This document shows positions 21,452 to 32,227 of a DNA stretch of 33,120 nt, in pieces. Each line of letters opens with the position of its first letter. The first letter of the stretch is position 1. Made by a program: the position numbers and the translations under genes. The notes beneath the pieces are model-generated. The model had not been told where the DNA came from and searched no databases. It worked only from the letters and a program-made list of their open reading frames with translations. This DNA comes from Vitrella brassicaformis (Eukaryota > Sar > Vitrellaceae). The stretch spans positions 2,965 through 36,084 of the forward strand of contig CDMY01000468.1 of assembly GCA_001179505.1 (NCBI GenBank), read 5' to 3'.

Positions 21452-24400
21452 GGGGGTGTGCTGCGTCCACCGAATGTGCAGGTACGTCAGCTTGTTTGTC
21501 ATTGTGGGCGTGGAGGTGACTTGTGTGTGTCTGTGGTCTGTGTAGGTGGCTGGGGATGAGAGCGAGGAGTTGCTGCCGCTGCACACGCCCACGTACGTGT
21601 TACTTACGTGTGTTACTTACGTGTGTCTGTGGGCACCCGCCCATCCATCCATCCATCCATCCATCCATCCACTGCTGTGTGTGCCTTCACAGGTGTCTAT
21701 ACGACGACCAAGACACCAGTGGGCCATGGGGAGATGACCCACATGATGACAACGGTGAGTCGGTCGGTACACGCACACACACAGTGAGAGAGGAGAGGGA
21801 CGACACACACGAGGGAGGGAGGCAGGCAGGCAGGAATGTCTGGGTACCTTCTCTCTCTCTGTGTGTGTGTGTAGAGTGGTATGAGGACGAGTCGACAGCC
21901 GAGCATCACCTCGAGCTGATACGGCTCATACCACAGGCACGCGAAAGATGCGACGACGAATTGGACACAATGAACGACAAACATGAAGGGTACTCGTCTC
22001 GTTCATTGTGTGTGCAGCTGGCGGCCTACACCCAGACCCATCCGCAGTATGCCAATCGCGCAGTGGTGCTCTATGTCAGCGGTGGGATGGACACGGTCAC
22101 ACCATCACACGTGGGGGCGTGTGCATGTGTGTGTGTGTGTGTGTGTGCAGGTGAGTCCATCGACTGTGTGGAGGTGACCGAAGGCGACATCAGGAAGGTC
22201 CGTGTGTGTGCATCAGTGTGGGGTGTGTGGCACTTATTGCAAGCATTCTGTCTCCGGGTCTGTGTGTGTGTGTGTGTGTGTGTGTAGGTGTCGTTGCACT
22301 ACGGACCGATCTGTGCTGTCGAGAGAATCGCACCCCACTGCTACGTAAGTGCACATCTGTGTGTGGTTTGCACACATTTGTCTGTGTCTGTGTGTCTGTG
22401 TGTGTCTCTCTCTGTGTGTGTGGTCGTGTAGGTGATTGTGTATGAGACGGAGAGTGCGGCGAGCTGTGCCAACGATGGGTTCAACGAACGGATAGAGGTC
22501 GGTACACACACACTCGCGCACAGCACACCGACACCGATACACACTCTCTTCCTGTCTCTCTGGCCACTATGGCAGCACTCTCTGCCAGCGATTGACATGC
22601 ACTGCCATCTGCTGAGCAAACTGACCTCACCACCACCACCGCCACCACCGCCACACACGGAGGTACGCACCCACCACGATGTGCAGACGCACTGTAGTGC
22701 GCAGATGGTATGTGTGTGCTCGTCAGGACACCGCCCATTCGCAGCAGCAGCAGGAGCAGCAACAGGTATGCCAGAAAGAGAGAGGGAGGGAGAGAGAGAG
22801 AGAGAGAGGGTGGGAGAGAGAGATATATATCGTCGGGGTGGCATTGTGTGTGTGCAGGTGCCTTTGCTGCCCACGCCCAATGTCCCTGCCTACCCATTGA
22901 CAAGTGAGCACGCACACACGCGCGCGGGGCCCGACTGGGCATATTGTATGCCTTTCTGCATCCACAGGCTCTCATCCAATATATGGCGCTCAGCAGCAGC
23001 AGCAGCAGCATTTCGGTGGCCCCGGGCCGACATCTCCCACAAGTGAGCTGAGTGAACGAGTGCACACGTCAGTGGATGTCATTCGTGTGTGTGTGTGTGT
23101 GTGTGCGTAGATCTCGGTTCGCCCTCGTCATATGCCCATCATCCTGGCAGCAGAGTGTCAGGCCCCCCGCACCCTCAACCACACCCACACGGACATCCAC
23201 ACGCGCCACATCTGCACAGAAGGGGGGGCAAGGAGTGGATCCCTGTACCACGGTACATACACACACACACACACTCTCTCTCTCTCCCTCTCTCTCTGAG
23301 ATTATCCCTGTGTGTGTGTGTGGTGCAGGTCTGTTGCTCGCGAGGCCGACGGGTATCCTGTGCTCAATCTCGCCAAAGAGCATGAGGCAACCAAGCACAA
23401 AACAGAGAGACCTCAGGGGGAAAGAGATGCAGGCAGGACGATGTGTCTGTATGGTGGTGCTATGCTATGTGTGTGTGTCTCTCAGTTTCCATCGCCCGCC
23501 CTGCGCAAATACACGGCGCGATTTGAGGCATGCATGCACCAATGCAGCCATGCAGCACGCACAGAAGGGCACGCATCACAGCGCTTGTGAGTGAGTGGAT
23601 GTTGTGTGTGCAGGTGGGCATAGAGAATGAGAGAGAGTTCACCGTGGCCCGCCGAATCATCGGCAACAAGGTAACTGACGCACACACACACACACACAGG
23701 GAGAGAGAGATGCGAGTGTGCACGCAATAAACCACACACACACACATCTCTCTCTCTCTCCCTCCCCCTCCTTGGCATTTATAGGGTTCGCACATGCGCG
23801 CTGTGTGGGAGATGACCAAGGCCAAGCTGAGGCTGAGAGGGCGGGGCAGCGGCTACTATGAGGGCAGCCAACAGACAGGTGGGTGAGGAAACGCGCTCAA
23901 ACGAACGAACCGAACATTCGGATGGATGCTGATCTCTCCCTCTCCCTCTCTCTCTCTCCTTCTCTCTCTCTATCTCTGCGTGTGTCTGCAGAGTGCCCCG
24001 AGCCGCTGCATCTGTGCATCAGCTGCAGAACCTATGATGGTACGTCCGCTTGTGTGGTGCCATCCATCCATCCATCCATCCATGTGTTTCTGTGTGTCCA
24101 CCAGGCTATGTGTTGGCCATGCGGATGGTGGCGGACCTGCTGCTCCGCATCCACGACGACTACAGAGAGTGGTGCGCCATACAGGTAGGTACCCTGTCCG
24201 CGCGCCCAATCGTGCGATCGATCTCCATGGCTTCTATCTCCTTTTGGTGGCGCACAGGGCCGCCCGGTGCCCAATCTGCAACTGAGATACCGAGAGCACC
24301 CACGTGAGTCGAGTCAGGAGGGTCTTGCCGACACATCGACCTCATTGGATGGATGGATGGATGGATTGTGTGCAGTGGACCGCCGTTCGAGCAATATCAA

Positions 24401-24840
24401 CGCCAGCAAGAAGGCGGACAACAACAGAGAGCGGCAGCCGCACGCACCCGCACCGAGCGTCAGTGTGAGCGTGACGTCGCCTTCGGGGGCATCGGCGTCG
24501 CCATGGTGCAACCCTGACCACTTTGGTACACACCCTGCCACACACCCACACCCACACCCACACACACAGACACACAGAGAGAGACATTTTCCTCTCTCCG
24601 TGTGTGTGTGTTGGACTTGTGTGTGCAGGTGGGTTGATGTCTTCGTATCTGCAGAGGGGCGAGAGCACAGAGGGGGGCGAGGCCACACGGCCATACACAC
24701 ACCACAACGGTGAGCAGTGGCGGATGAGTGCCCGCATGCGGGGGTGTGTGTGAGTGTGTGCGTGTGTGTGGAGTGCAGAGATCGGCTTCCCCCTGCACAT
24801 GCACAGCACCGATGACCGCACACCATACAATCGTCGATAG
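21324..24840 (+). CDS. RRM and KH domain RNA-binding protein
   Basis: Twenty-four exons (20 of them under 90 nt), phases consistent throughout, 520 residues; first exon 21324-21344, last 24779-24840. Residues about 80-150 form an RRM-like fold spread over four exons: AVVLYVSG (beta1), VEVTEGDIRKV, SLHYGPICAVERIAPHCYV and IVYETESAASCAN. A linker rich in Pro, Gln and His (PPPPPPPP, QQQQEQQQ, HPHGHPHAPH) follows. Residues about 312-405 are a KH domain of the large STAR/KHDC4-like type: NEREFTVARRIIGNKGSHM with the GNKG loop, AKLRLRGRGSGYYEG, and PLHLCISCRTYDGY. The product likely binds RNA in splicing or mRNA control. Introns at 21937-22017, 23387-23485 and 23528-23613 have GC donors. The start is chosen because the 7-codon first exon splices in phase. 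Confidence 0.9.
21420..21448. repeat. (GT)n tract at a splice acceptor
   Basis: About 14 GT units end directly at the CAG acceptor of the second exon of the RRM/KH gene. Confidence 0.95.
21641..21671. repeat. (CCAT)n microsatellite in an intron
   Basis: Tandem CCAT units in the intron before the fourth exon of the RRM/KH gene. Similar CCAT/GGAT runs recur in other introns (12299, 14104, 24062, 24346, 28577). Confidence 0.95.
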
Positions 24841-25489
24841 ACAGACACGGAGGGAGGGAGGGAGGGAGGGGGGGGGGCACAAGAGGTTGATTCGAATTTC
24901 TTTGCCAATTAGCGAGTCCATCTAGCCAGGCCAGCCATGGATGGACCTCTGTATGTATGCGTCTGTCTGTCGATCTGTCTGTCTGAGTGAGTGAGTGGTC
25001 GGTTCGTCTGTAGAATTACGTCTGTGAGGGTGAGTGTATGCCGAGCATGTGTGTGTGTGTGTGTATGTGTGTATGTATGTATGTGTGTATTTGTCTCTGT
25101 GCGTACGTACGTGTACAAAAGGAGGATGGGATGATGGGGAAGGGGTGATGGAGAGAGAGAGAGAGAGAGAGACCGCCGGACCGGTGTACACTATGTATGA
25201 ATGCCTAGAGATCGATGGATGGATGGATGGATCAATGGAATGGATGGGCCTGATTATTATGTGTTAGTTACGTGAGGTGAGGTGCCGTACACAGGTGTCA
25301 TGTGTGTGAGTCTGTGCGTTCACGGCAACCGACGTACTCAAAAAGTCAATCACGGTCAATCAATCCTAATGCAATGCATACCGAAAGAGAAAGGAGAAAA
25401 AGAGCAGAAGACACCCACACAATCAATTCAGAGAGCAGCAACAGCAAAATTCACAGACACACGAGCAAATGCCACACGCCAATCTGCGT
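24841..25489. other. convergent spacer rich in simple repeats
   Basis: It contains (GGGA)n with a poly-G run at about 24850-24877, (GTCT)n near 24963, (GT)/(GTAT)n at 25049-25085, (GA)n at 25151-25172 and (GGAT)n near 25215. No gene supported. Confidence 0.7.
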
Positions 25490-26283
25490 TCAAGCAGCGG
25501 CCTCGCCACCCAGCCCCAGCCCCAGCCTCTCTCTAATCGACACCCAAACCCTCTCGAAGCTCTCCTCATCGCCGCCAGTAAGCTCCAAGATGTCTTCGCG
25601 CGACATCGGAGTCAGGTTCGACGGCTCGAAGAGTCGCTGCACGTCCTCCTTTGTCGTGTCATCGCCGAGGGGGATGGTGTGCAGGGAGAAGTGGCTGTAG
25701 CAGTAGCCGTCGTAGTAGGTGCCTTTGTTGTCGCATTCCTCCGGTTTCTTTGTCCATTTGGCGTGCTCAGCGAAGGCGATGCGGCCTCGGTCGAGGTCGA
25801 TCCAGTAACCATACTGCAGGCGCAAGAGAGAGAGAGAGAGAGAGAGAAGGAACATCTCCACACAGGCAATGTGTCTGCATCTTTCCGTCCGACACGGACC
25901 TCTTTGTCGTCATACGCACTAACTGGCCCTTCGTCGCAGTACTTGCCCATGCTCAACACCTTCTCCAGGCTCAGAGGGCCACCACCTGTCACCTTTTCCG
26001 TCTGCGACTGCTCACACACACAGACAGAACAACAAAGGCACCATCACATCGATACGCTCAGCCACACGTCGGTGCAGCTTGCCTTGTACAGCTCCTCGTC
26101 GTCGACCTCCTGCAGATTCTCGATCTGCCCCTTCCACCGTGTGAGCTGCGGGTCATCCTTCATTGCCGAAGCCAGCTGCTGCACCAGTGCGACGCCCAAG
26201 CCATCAGGGTAGCTGTCCCAGTGGTTGTACACCGTCACCGTCCGGCCCTTCCACCGGAAGCCGCCCACGCCGCGGGTCGCCAT
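25490..26283 (-). CDS. unknown 210-residue protein with MATR...HWDSYPDG motif
   Basis: Three exons: 26283-26083, 26007-25900, 25813-25490, with both introns phase 0. The N-terminus MATRGVGGFRWKGRTV runs into YNHWDSYPDGLGVAL. This pattern recalls small bacterial and phage proteins that begin MATR and carry an HWDGYP-like motif, a comparison made from memory and not checked. The rest is acidic and soluble, with YGYWIDLDRGRIAFAEHAKW and a C-terminal SREDILELTGGDEESFERV helix. The first intron has a GC donor (AAG then GCAAGC at 26082). The ATG at 26283 has a good context (GACCATGG). An upstream ATG at 26440 opens a frame with a clear signal peptide core (VTLLAAVLCAACTTAHA) that runs into this gene one base out of frame; a secreted form would need a frame correction or an intron. 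Confidence 0.8.
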
Positions 26284-26794
26284 GGTCGGGGTCAGACGTG
26301 CACGCGATGGGCGAGACCAGTGGTTTGGCCGCAGGAGTGATCTGGTAGTGGTGACGGGTGATGATGAACGCAGCCGCGTGCGCCGTCGTGCAGGCGGCGC
26401 AGAGAACCGCGGCCAAAAGGGTCACCGATGGCGTCATCATCGAGTCGAAGAGCCGGGGAGAGGGCAGGGAACGGCCGGGAATGGCCGACTGTCACCTCCT
26501 GATGGGCTGATGAATGGACACCATCAATGAATGAGCGTTTTCATTCTTTCGCTCTTTCTGCTTTGCTCACCGTGTGCAAGTGAGTGGATCAGATACGTCT
26601 GGGAGTCAAAGAATCTCCAGGTCGCGAGCTCAGGTCGCGAGCTCAAGCTCGCGGTGCGATCGGATCTTCCCTCCATCGCCCTTTCCCGCGCGTGGAGCAG
26701 CCAGACAGGTGCCATGACAGCCACCTGCCGGGACTGGACGCATTCGTGATTGGGATCTTTCTGCGTGTGTGTGGTATGCAGCAAGATCTCTCTG
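26284..26794. promoter_or_regulatory. divergent promoter region with clustered octamers
   Basis: Spacer between the MATR gene (-) and the pseudophosphatase gene (+); it also holds the out-of-frame leader ORF from 26440. Three octamers cluster in 31 bp: CGCGAGCT at 26623-26630 and 26636-26643 within tandem GGTCGCGAGCTCA units, then AGCTCGCG at 26646-26653 in the opposite sense, forming an inverted repeat with the second. Confidence 0.5.
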
Positions 26795-29700
26795 ATGGGG
26801 TGCACGTCGTCGTCACAGCACGGTATCGGTGCTGGTGGGCATCACCGCGTGGCCGTGCCGACTGCAGAGGTAAGGGTGGTTACTCAATGTGTGGATGGAT
26901 CTTTCGCTTTGGCTTCATCTTATATATCTCTCTCTCCCTCTGTGTGGCTTTGTGTGTGCGCAGGATGACAGGAACAGCGTGGCCAAGGGCCTCAGAGTCC
27001 GTTACGTCCCGCCCCACTATGTGTAGGCTGCGCGTGATATGATGATCTGCCCGCCATCAACGGAAACCATGAGTCATGTGTGTGGGCGGATGGATGGATC
27101 TGGACGGATCAATGCAGGTACTCTCTGCTCAATGCGCCGTCAACTGTGCCGCCAGGTCAGCCATGCACACAGTTGAGGCGAGAGAAAGAGAGAGAGAGAG
27201 AGAGAGAGTGCACGTGGATGTGTGTCGTCCCTGTCGTGCAGTTGTGATCGACGCGCGAAAGGCGCTCGATTACGGCAAATGGCACATACAAGGTGGGGGC
27301 GTGCACTACTACAGACACATCCACATGCAGTTGCCAATGTGTGTGTGTGTGTGTGTGTGTGTGTGTTCTACAGGTGCCTACAACTGGCACATAAGGGAGC
27401 AGCCATTAGTGCCTGGTACGCACACCCATCCCATCCCACTTCACCCGCCCACACAGAGGAGCATCCGATCCGAGCCACGCAAATGTGTGCACCTGTGTGT
27501 GTGCGTGTGTGCGCACATCTGCGCTGCGCATTGTAGGACGCTTCATTGAGACGCTGGCATCGACCACGGTCATCATTCACGGGGAGGAAACTCAGGAGAA
27601 GAACGACGAGAGGATCACCGGCGTCGTGGTAAGAACACACACAGACAGAGAGAGAAACAACCAACCGACATTTAACATATTGATAGCTCGTTTGTTTCAC
27701 TCCTGTGTGGTGTGCAGGGGCAGCTTTTGAAGTTCCTGAGGGACGACTTAGGGCCACACAGTCAATGCAAGGCACGGAACTCCCACACACAACACAACAC
27801 ACACATCGACAGTCATCCTGGCAACCAACTGCACTGCCTGTGTGTGTGTCTGCATGCACACAGGGGTTCGACCCAGACAGGGCACACGAGCGGTGAGCTG
27901 AGCTTGTCCACCACCGAAGTAGCCATGGGTGCATCCAGACATCTGTGTGTGTGGGTGTGTGTGGGTGTGTGTGTAGGTCGCTGATGTCGCCGTCGTGTTT
28001 GTGGATCATGAAAGGCGGTCTGCCGGCGGCCAAGCTCTCCTCCCCGTTCCAACTGAGATGGGCATTCATGGGCAGCGAAGGTCACACAGACACACACACA
28101 CACAGACAGACAGACGGACAGAGAGATCGCACACAAAACTCACTCACATATGGGAAGACTTGCGATATGTGTGTGTCATTATGCGTGCAGGTCGGCTGTC
28201 CACCGGCAGCCAGAGCAGCAAGAACGCCTCCAGCGGCGTCGGCGTCAGCTCGTCTGCACCAGCAGCGCTACAATCCGACAGCATCCTGCCACCAAAGGGC
28301 AAATCGGAGATGATCTCCGTGGTGACGAAACACACACACACACACACACAGTGTGGGTGTACAGGCAGGCAGACAGGCACAGAGAGAGAGAGAGAGGGAG
28401 AGAGAGGGAGGATCGACATTCGTATTTCGTGGTGTGTGTATGTGGGTTGGGTGTTGGTGTGTCCAGGAGCGAGGCAGCAATGGCGTGAGGTCTCTGAAGA
28501 CCTTTCACGACGAAGCGCCGGACAAGAGCGCCACACACAGTACGCACACACAAGTGCACACCACACCCACTCATATGGATGGATGGATGGATGGACGCAG
28601 GCATCACGCGGCGGTCGACAGGCGCCAAGTGGATCTACCCTGCAGAGATCGTCCCGCCTACAAGCAGGTCCGTGTGCTACGCGTGTGAATCAACCATCGC
28701 ACTTGAATTTATGAACATGCTTTGTGTCTGTGGGTGGGCGGACAGGTCGCGCCAATCGTTCTGTCTGTATGTTTGCTCGGAGGCCGTCTTTAACAACAGA
28801 TGGGTACCTACCCTGTGCACACCCCCCTCCCCCCCCCACACACAGACACACGCACACACAGACGCATGGCTACCTCTCTCTCTCTCTCTCTCTCTGTCCC
28901 TCCCTCCATCTGTCAGACACAGTTCAGCCACTTTGTGCCCCCCATTGGGCACATTGTGTCGATCAACACGAGCAGCAAGCCTTATGCGGGCCCCATAGCG
29001 GAACACACGCAGAGCCACTGTCTGCAGGGAGACAGGTACGCACAGAAATGCTCGGAGAGAGATGTGCATGTGTGTGTGTGTGTGCAGTGCTCTGAAGGAC
29101 TGTCTCTCGATTTTGGTCAAGGCCTTGGGCGAGAAGAAAGGTAGGTGCGTGTTCCTGGATGTGATGGATTCATATGCCTGTTGGCTGTGTGTGTGTGCGT
29201 GTGGTCAGGTGTGTTGGTGTATGACAGTGACGGCCTCTCCGACTGCATCGCCGTCACTGTGGCCTTCCTGGTAGGTACCCTCCCCCCCCTCCCCCCCCCC
29301 ACAGACGTGTCTACAGTACAGTGACCCTCTCTCTCTCTGTATGTGTGTGTGTGTGTGTGTGCAGCTGCTGCATTCCTCTCTCTCCACTGCTGATGAGGTA
29401 CAGTGGTGTGCAGTGCAGCCCACACACACATACGCTACGCGTGGCGTGGTGAATTCTCTCTGCATGCAGGTGTTCGGCTACCTGAATGACATTCGGCCGA
29501 CCATGCAGCTGACCGACACACACATCAAGCAAATCACGTCGGCTGCTCAACTGACTGACGAGTGCACACACACGGACACACATCTGCCGCGGATGTCTGT
29601 CCGTCTGTCTGTCTGTCTGTGTGTGTGTGTCGATGCGTTCGTGTTGGCAGCGATTGTGTGGGTCAGCGGATCGCCGTGCCGAAGTCCATTGACGTCATAC

Positions 29701-30103
29701 ACACAGCCAAATGTCCGCACTCCCGCACAGACGAATGAATGCACACACAGAAATAAATCCCCACCTGCATGTGTGTGTGGTGCGCATTGTGCAGTGACGA
29801 TGATGGACCGAATATCCACTCAGAGCACCACGGACCCCTCACCGTCGCCGGCCGCAGCAGGAGCAGCAGTCACGCGAAGCATCACAGACCAAAGCAGTAG
29901 GTGGGCAGGGCAGGCACTCTCTTGCAAGAAGAAAGCACCTGTAGGTAGGCCTGAGATTGTGTTTCGTCCATGCATCAGGCACCACCAGCAGCAGCGTCGA
30001 GCGGCCCATGACACCCGCATCGCAGCCGCCACTGTCTAAGGCCAACAAGGCGGTCGTCAGGCCATCATTCGCAAGACCACAGGACATCAGCCAGCAGTAC
30101 TGA
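26795..30103 (+). CDS. rhodanese plus inactive dual-specificity phosphatase (STYXL1-like)
   Basis: Twenty-one exons with consistent phases, 506 residues. It starts MGCTSSSQ, a strong N-myristoylation plus palmitoylation context, so membrane attachment is expected. Residues about 58-180 form a rhodanese/CDC25-type domain: VVIDARKALDYGKWHIQGAYNW ends a conserved strand-helix, and LWIMKGGLPAA matches the end of the fold. A Ser-rich linker follows. Residues about 245-420 follow a dual-specificity phosphatase: IYPAEIVPP, LYVCSEAVFNN, and the active-site region GVLVYDSDGLSDC at about 349. There the HCxxGxxR signature is altered (Tyr for His, Asp for Cys, Asp for Arg), then VAFLLLHSSLSTADEVFGYL and IRPTMQLTDTHIKQI. 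Catalysis is not expected. The order rhodanese then dead phosphatase is that of MK-STYX/STYXL1. The intron 27772-27863 has a GC donor. Confidence 0.9.
27185..27209. repeat. (GA)n tract in an intron
   Basis: AGAGAG run in the third intron of the pseudophosphatase gene. Comparable runs occur at 22795-22808 and 25830-25846. Confidence 0.85.
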
Positions 30104-30804
30104 CTGAGATGTGAATATGTATAGATATATCGATGGGTGGCCTTCTCGTTCGAACGTCGATGCCTATTGATTGTTCTTTATCGTACGCATTAAAGGCTGA
30201 CTTCTCCGTGGCGTGGCCCATGGTGTCAGGTCTTTTTTGTGCCCGTTCGTTTCCTTACCGAGCTGCGTTCGTTGTGTCTGTGCTGGGGTTGTCCCAATTG
30301 GCTTTGTGTGTCGTGTGTGGTGGTAAGGTATTGTGTGTGGTGTCATTTTTATTCAACACACGGACATGGCGTGTGTATCTCGGCCAATACGTCAGCAGCA
30401 CGTATTTTGCCTTCAGCAACTCAACGCAAGACGCTAACCCTGACATCCAATACCTGCATGTCTCTCATGTGAGTCCACGCAAGAAATACAACCACATACA
30501 CGTTCCCCGATCAAATGTGTAGCGCCTTGAGATAGAAACAGCTTCGTGGCGTCTTCTGGCAGAGGACTGGTGACGAATTCACCGATATCGACAAAACAGC
30601 ATTCACTGAATGGGGAGAAGAAGAATAGCTGTTCGCGTGTCTCCAGTAACTGGTACTGTTTGCGTGTCTCTAATAGCATAAGCGTACGGTAAACTGGATG
30701 TCGATTTGTAGCAAAATTACAGTGTGTTGCAAAAGCTACGTACACACAAACTGTTACCGTGTGTCGTTGCACGCCCTCTTGGGACATGTCATGTACAGCC
30801 TACC
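30104..30804. other. convergent spacer, lower GC, no clear gene
   Basis: The composition turns more AT-rich than the genes to the left. A minus-strand open stretch around 30530-30640 (FVDIGEFVTSPLPEDATK) looks somewhat protein-like but has no matching exon partner; a plus-strand frame at 30133-30522 shows no coding character. Confidence 0.55.
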
Positions 30805-31941
30805 TCACAGCTTGCTCCCACGCCCTTCCACCGTGCGCACCTGCAGCTGTTCGCCACACAGCCTGCATGTGACCGGTGCCTTGGGGGTCTTGCTGCTGCA
30901 CGCCAGCATGTCGTGCATCTTGAGGTTGATGGGGTCGTTGGGGTCGGGGATGGCCATGATATCCCGCTGCGACACAATCAATTCACACCAAAAGCTCCAC
31001 TGCACCGTGTCCGTTGCGTGTACAATGCTGACCTTCTCACACCACTCAGTGATGCCATCATTAAACTGGACATTGCAGAACTTTTTCGGCACGAGGCGCC
31101 CGTAAGACACGTCAGAACAGACAGTCCAAACTGACATTCCCCAATCGGCCCTATGTATATATAAGGCCTCATCTGAGCCTACAGTGGGATAGAGATGATG
31201 AGGAAAGTCGCTGACATCCGATAAAACCTCGTCAGGTCTGCAAAAAAGAGATATGGGGCTGATATCTTCACTGCCAACCCTCAAAGGGCTACACAATATT
31301 CCTACACCTGGTGCACATACCCTGCAGTCCCGCCATTGTTCACAACATACTTAGACGCAGACAAGGCTCATCCCGCTTTGAGCATAAGGTCGAGATCCTG
31401 ATCGCTGAGAAGAAGGGATGAATGAAAGGAACAGAGCCAGCAATGTTATGGTTCCTTCAAAACATCAAAACACGTTCATACCTGGACGTCGCCGTTGTCG
31501 TGTCGGCCGGCCTTAGGAGCCAGCTCGCACGTCAGAGGTAGCAAGCGCGAATAAGCCAGTCAGGCCAGGTGAGTGAGCTTACGGAAGCGCTGGATCGGCT
31601 TGAGGAGAAGCGAGATGATCGAAGCCATCGGCTCGGTCATGAAAAGGCCGCAGCTGATGATATAGAGACACACGCTTTGTCCCCAGTGGTGCAGAAGATC
31701 GTAGGGGACATGTTTCGATGGGTAGAAGCGGGAAAAGCCGACAATAATCTGAGGCAACCCCCTCATAGATCAGTCCCACCAGCAAAGCCACCGTCCCCGG
31801 ACCCAAGATCACAAAAGACTTGGTCCTGGCGCATGAGAACTCAACCGAACATGTGACGCATTACCGTCACCTTGCGCCGCCGTGTTCGTGCAGCTTCTGC
31901 AAAATCTGAATCACCCCTTTCTCTCTGTTCTCGCCGTACAT
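30805..31941 (-). CDS. membrane protein of unknown function, frame interrupted
   Basis: Supported exons: 31941-31871, 31825-31583, 31349-31321 and 31237-30805; small exons near 31511-31482 and 31404-31377 are tentative. The start MYGENREKGVIQILQKL splices in phase to a hydrophobic stretch (FVILGPGTVALLVGLIYEG). Continuing to PQIIVGFSRFYPSKHVPYDL needs one base removed from a run of five C (plus strand, 31758-31762). A second hydrophobic stretch is VCLYIISCGLFMTEP, then IISLLLKPIQRF. The last exon is soluble and ends with CRLCGEQLQVRTVEGRGSKL, where a CxxC may bind metal. An in-frame TGA (31370-31368) lies between the tentative exons. It could be one gene with assembly errors, two genes, or a decaying gene. 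No family recognised. Confidence 0.5.
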
Positions 31942-32227
31942 TGTGCCAGTCCTTTTGTCTGCACAGACAATGGTAGCGGAAAATACTGTCAAACGACGAT
32001 TACTAATAATATTCCAGTTATGTTGAGTGTGCAACTTTCGAGTAGACTCCCTCTGCGCCTACAGCAAGTCTGGCAACTTCACATGTTATCATCCTTCTGT
32101 GTACCCCCCAAAAAATGGACCCCTGCTGCTCGGTGTTTCGATTCTCGACGACGACGGATACGACAACGCTTAACGGGAGGATACAAATACAGAGCGTGGG
32201 CGCCTATTACTCATAAATACCTTTGCA
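31942..32227. other. spacer, nothing recognised
   Basis: AT-rich, with an A6 run near 32110. No open frame with exon-like borders. Confidence 0.5.

Noticed and set aside
22481-23065. 194-codon minus-strand open frame with Leu and Ser runs
   Set aside because: It is antisense to (CAG)n, (GA)n and (AC)n tracts of the RRM/KH gene; the residues reflect microsatellites.
25651-26340. 229-codon plus-strand open frame
   Set aside because: Antisense to the MATR gene, whose own frame has clean splice phases and protein-like sequence.
30133-30522. 129-codon plus-strand open frame
   Set aside because: The composition is that of a spacer, with Cys/Val-rich runs from TGTG repeats and no splice partners.
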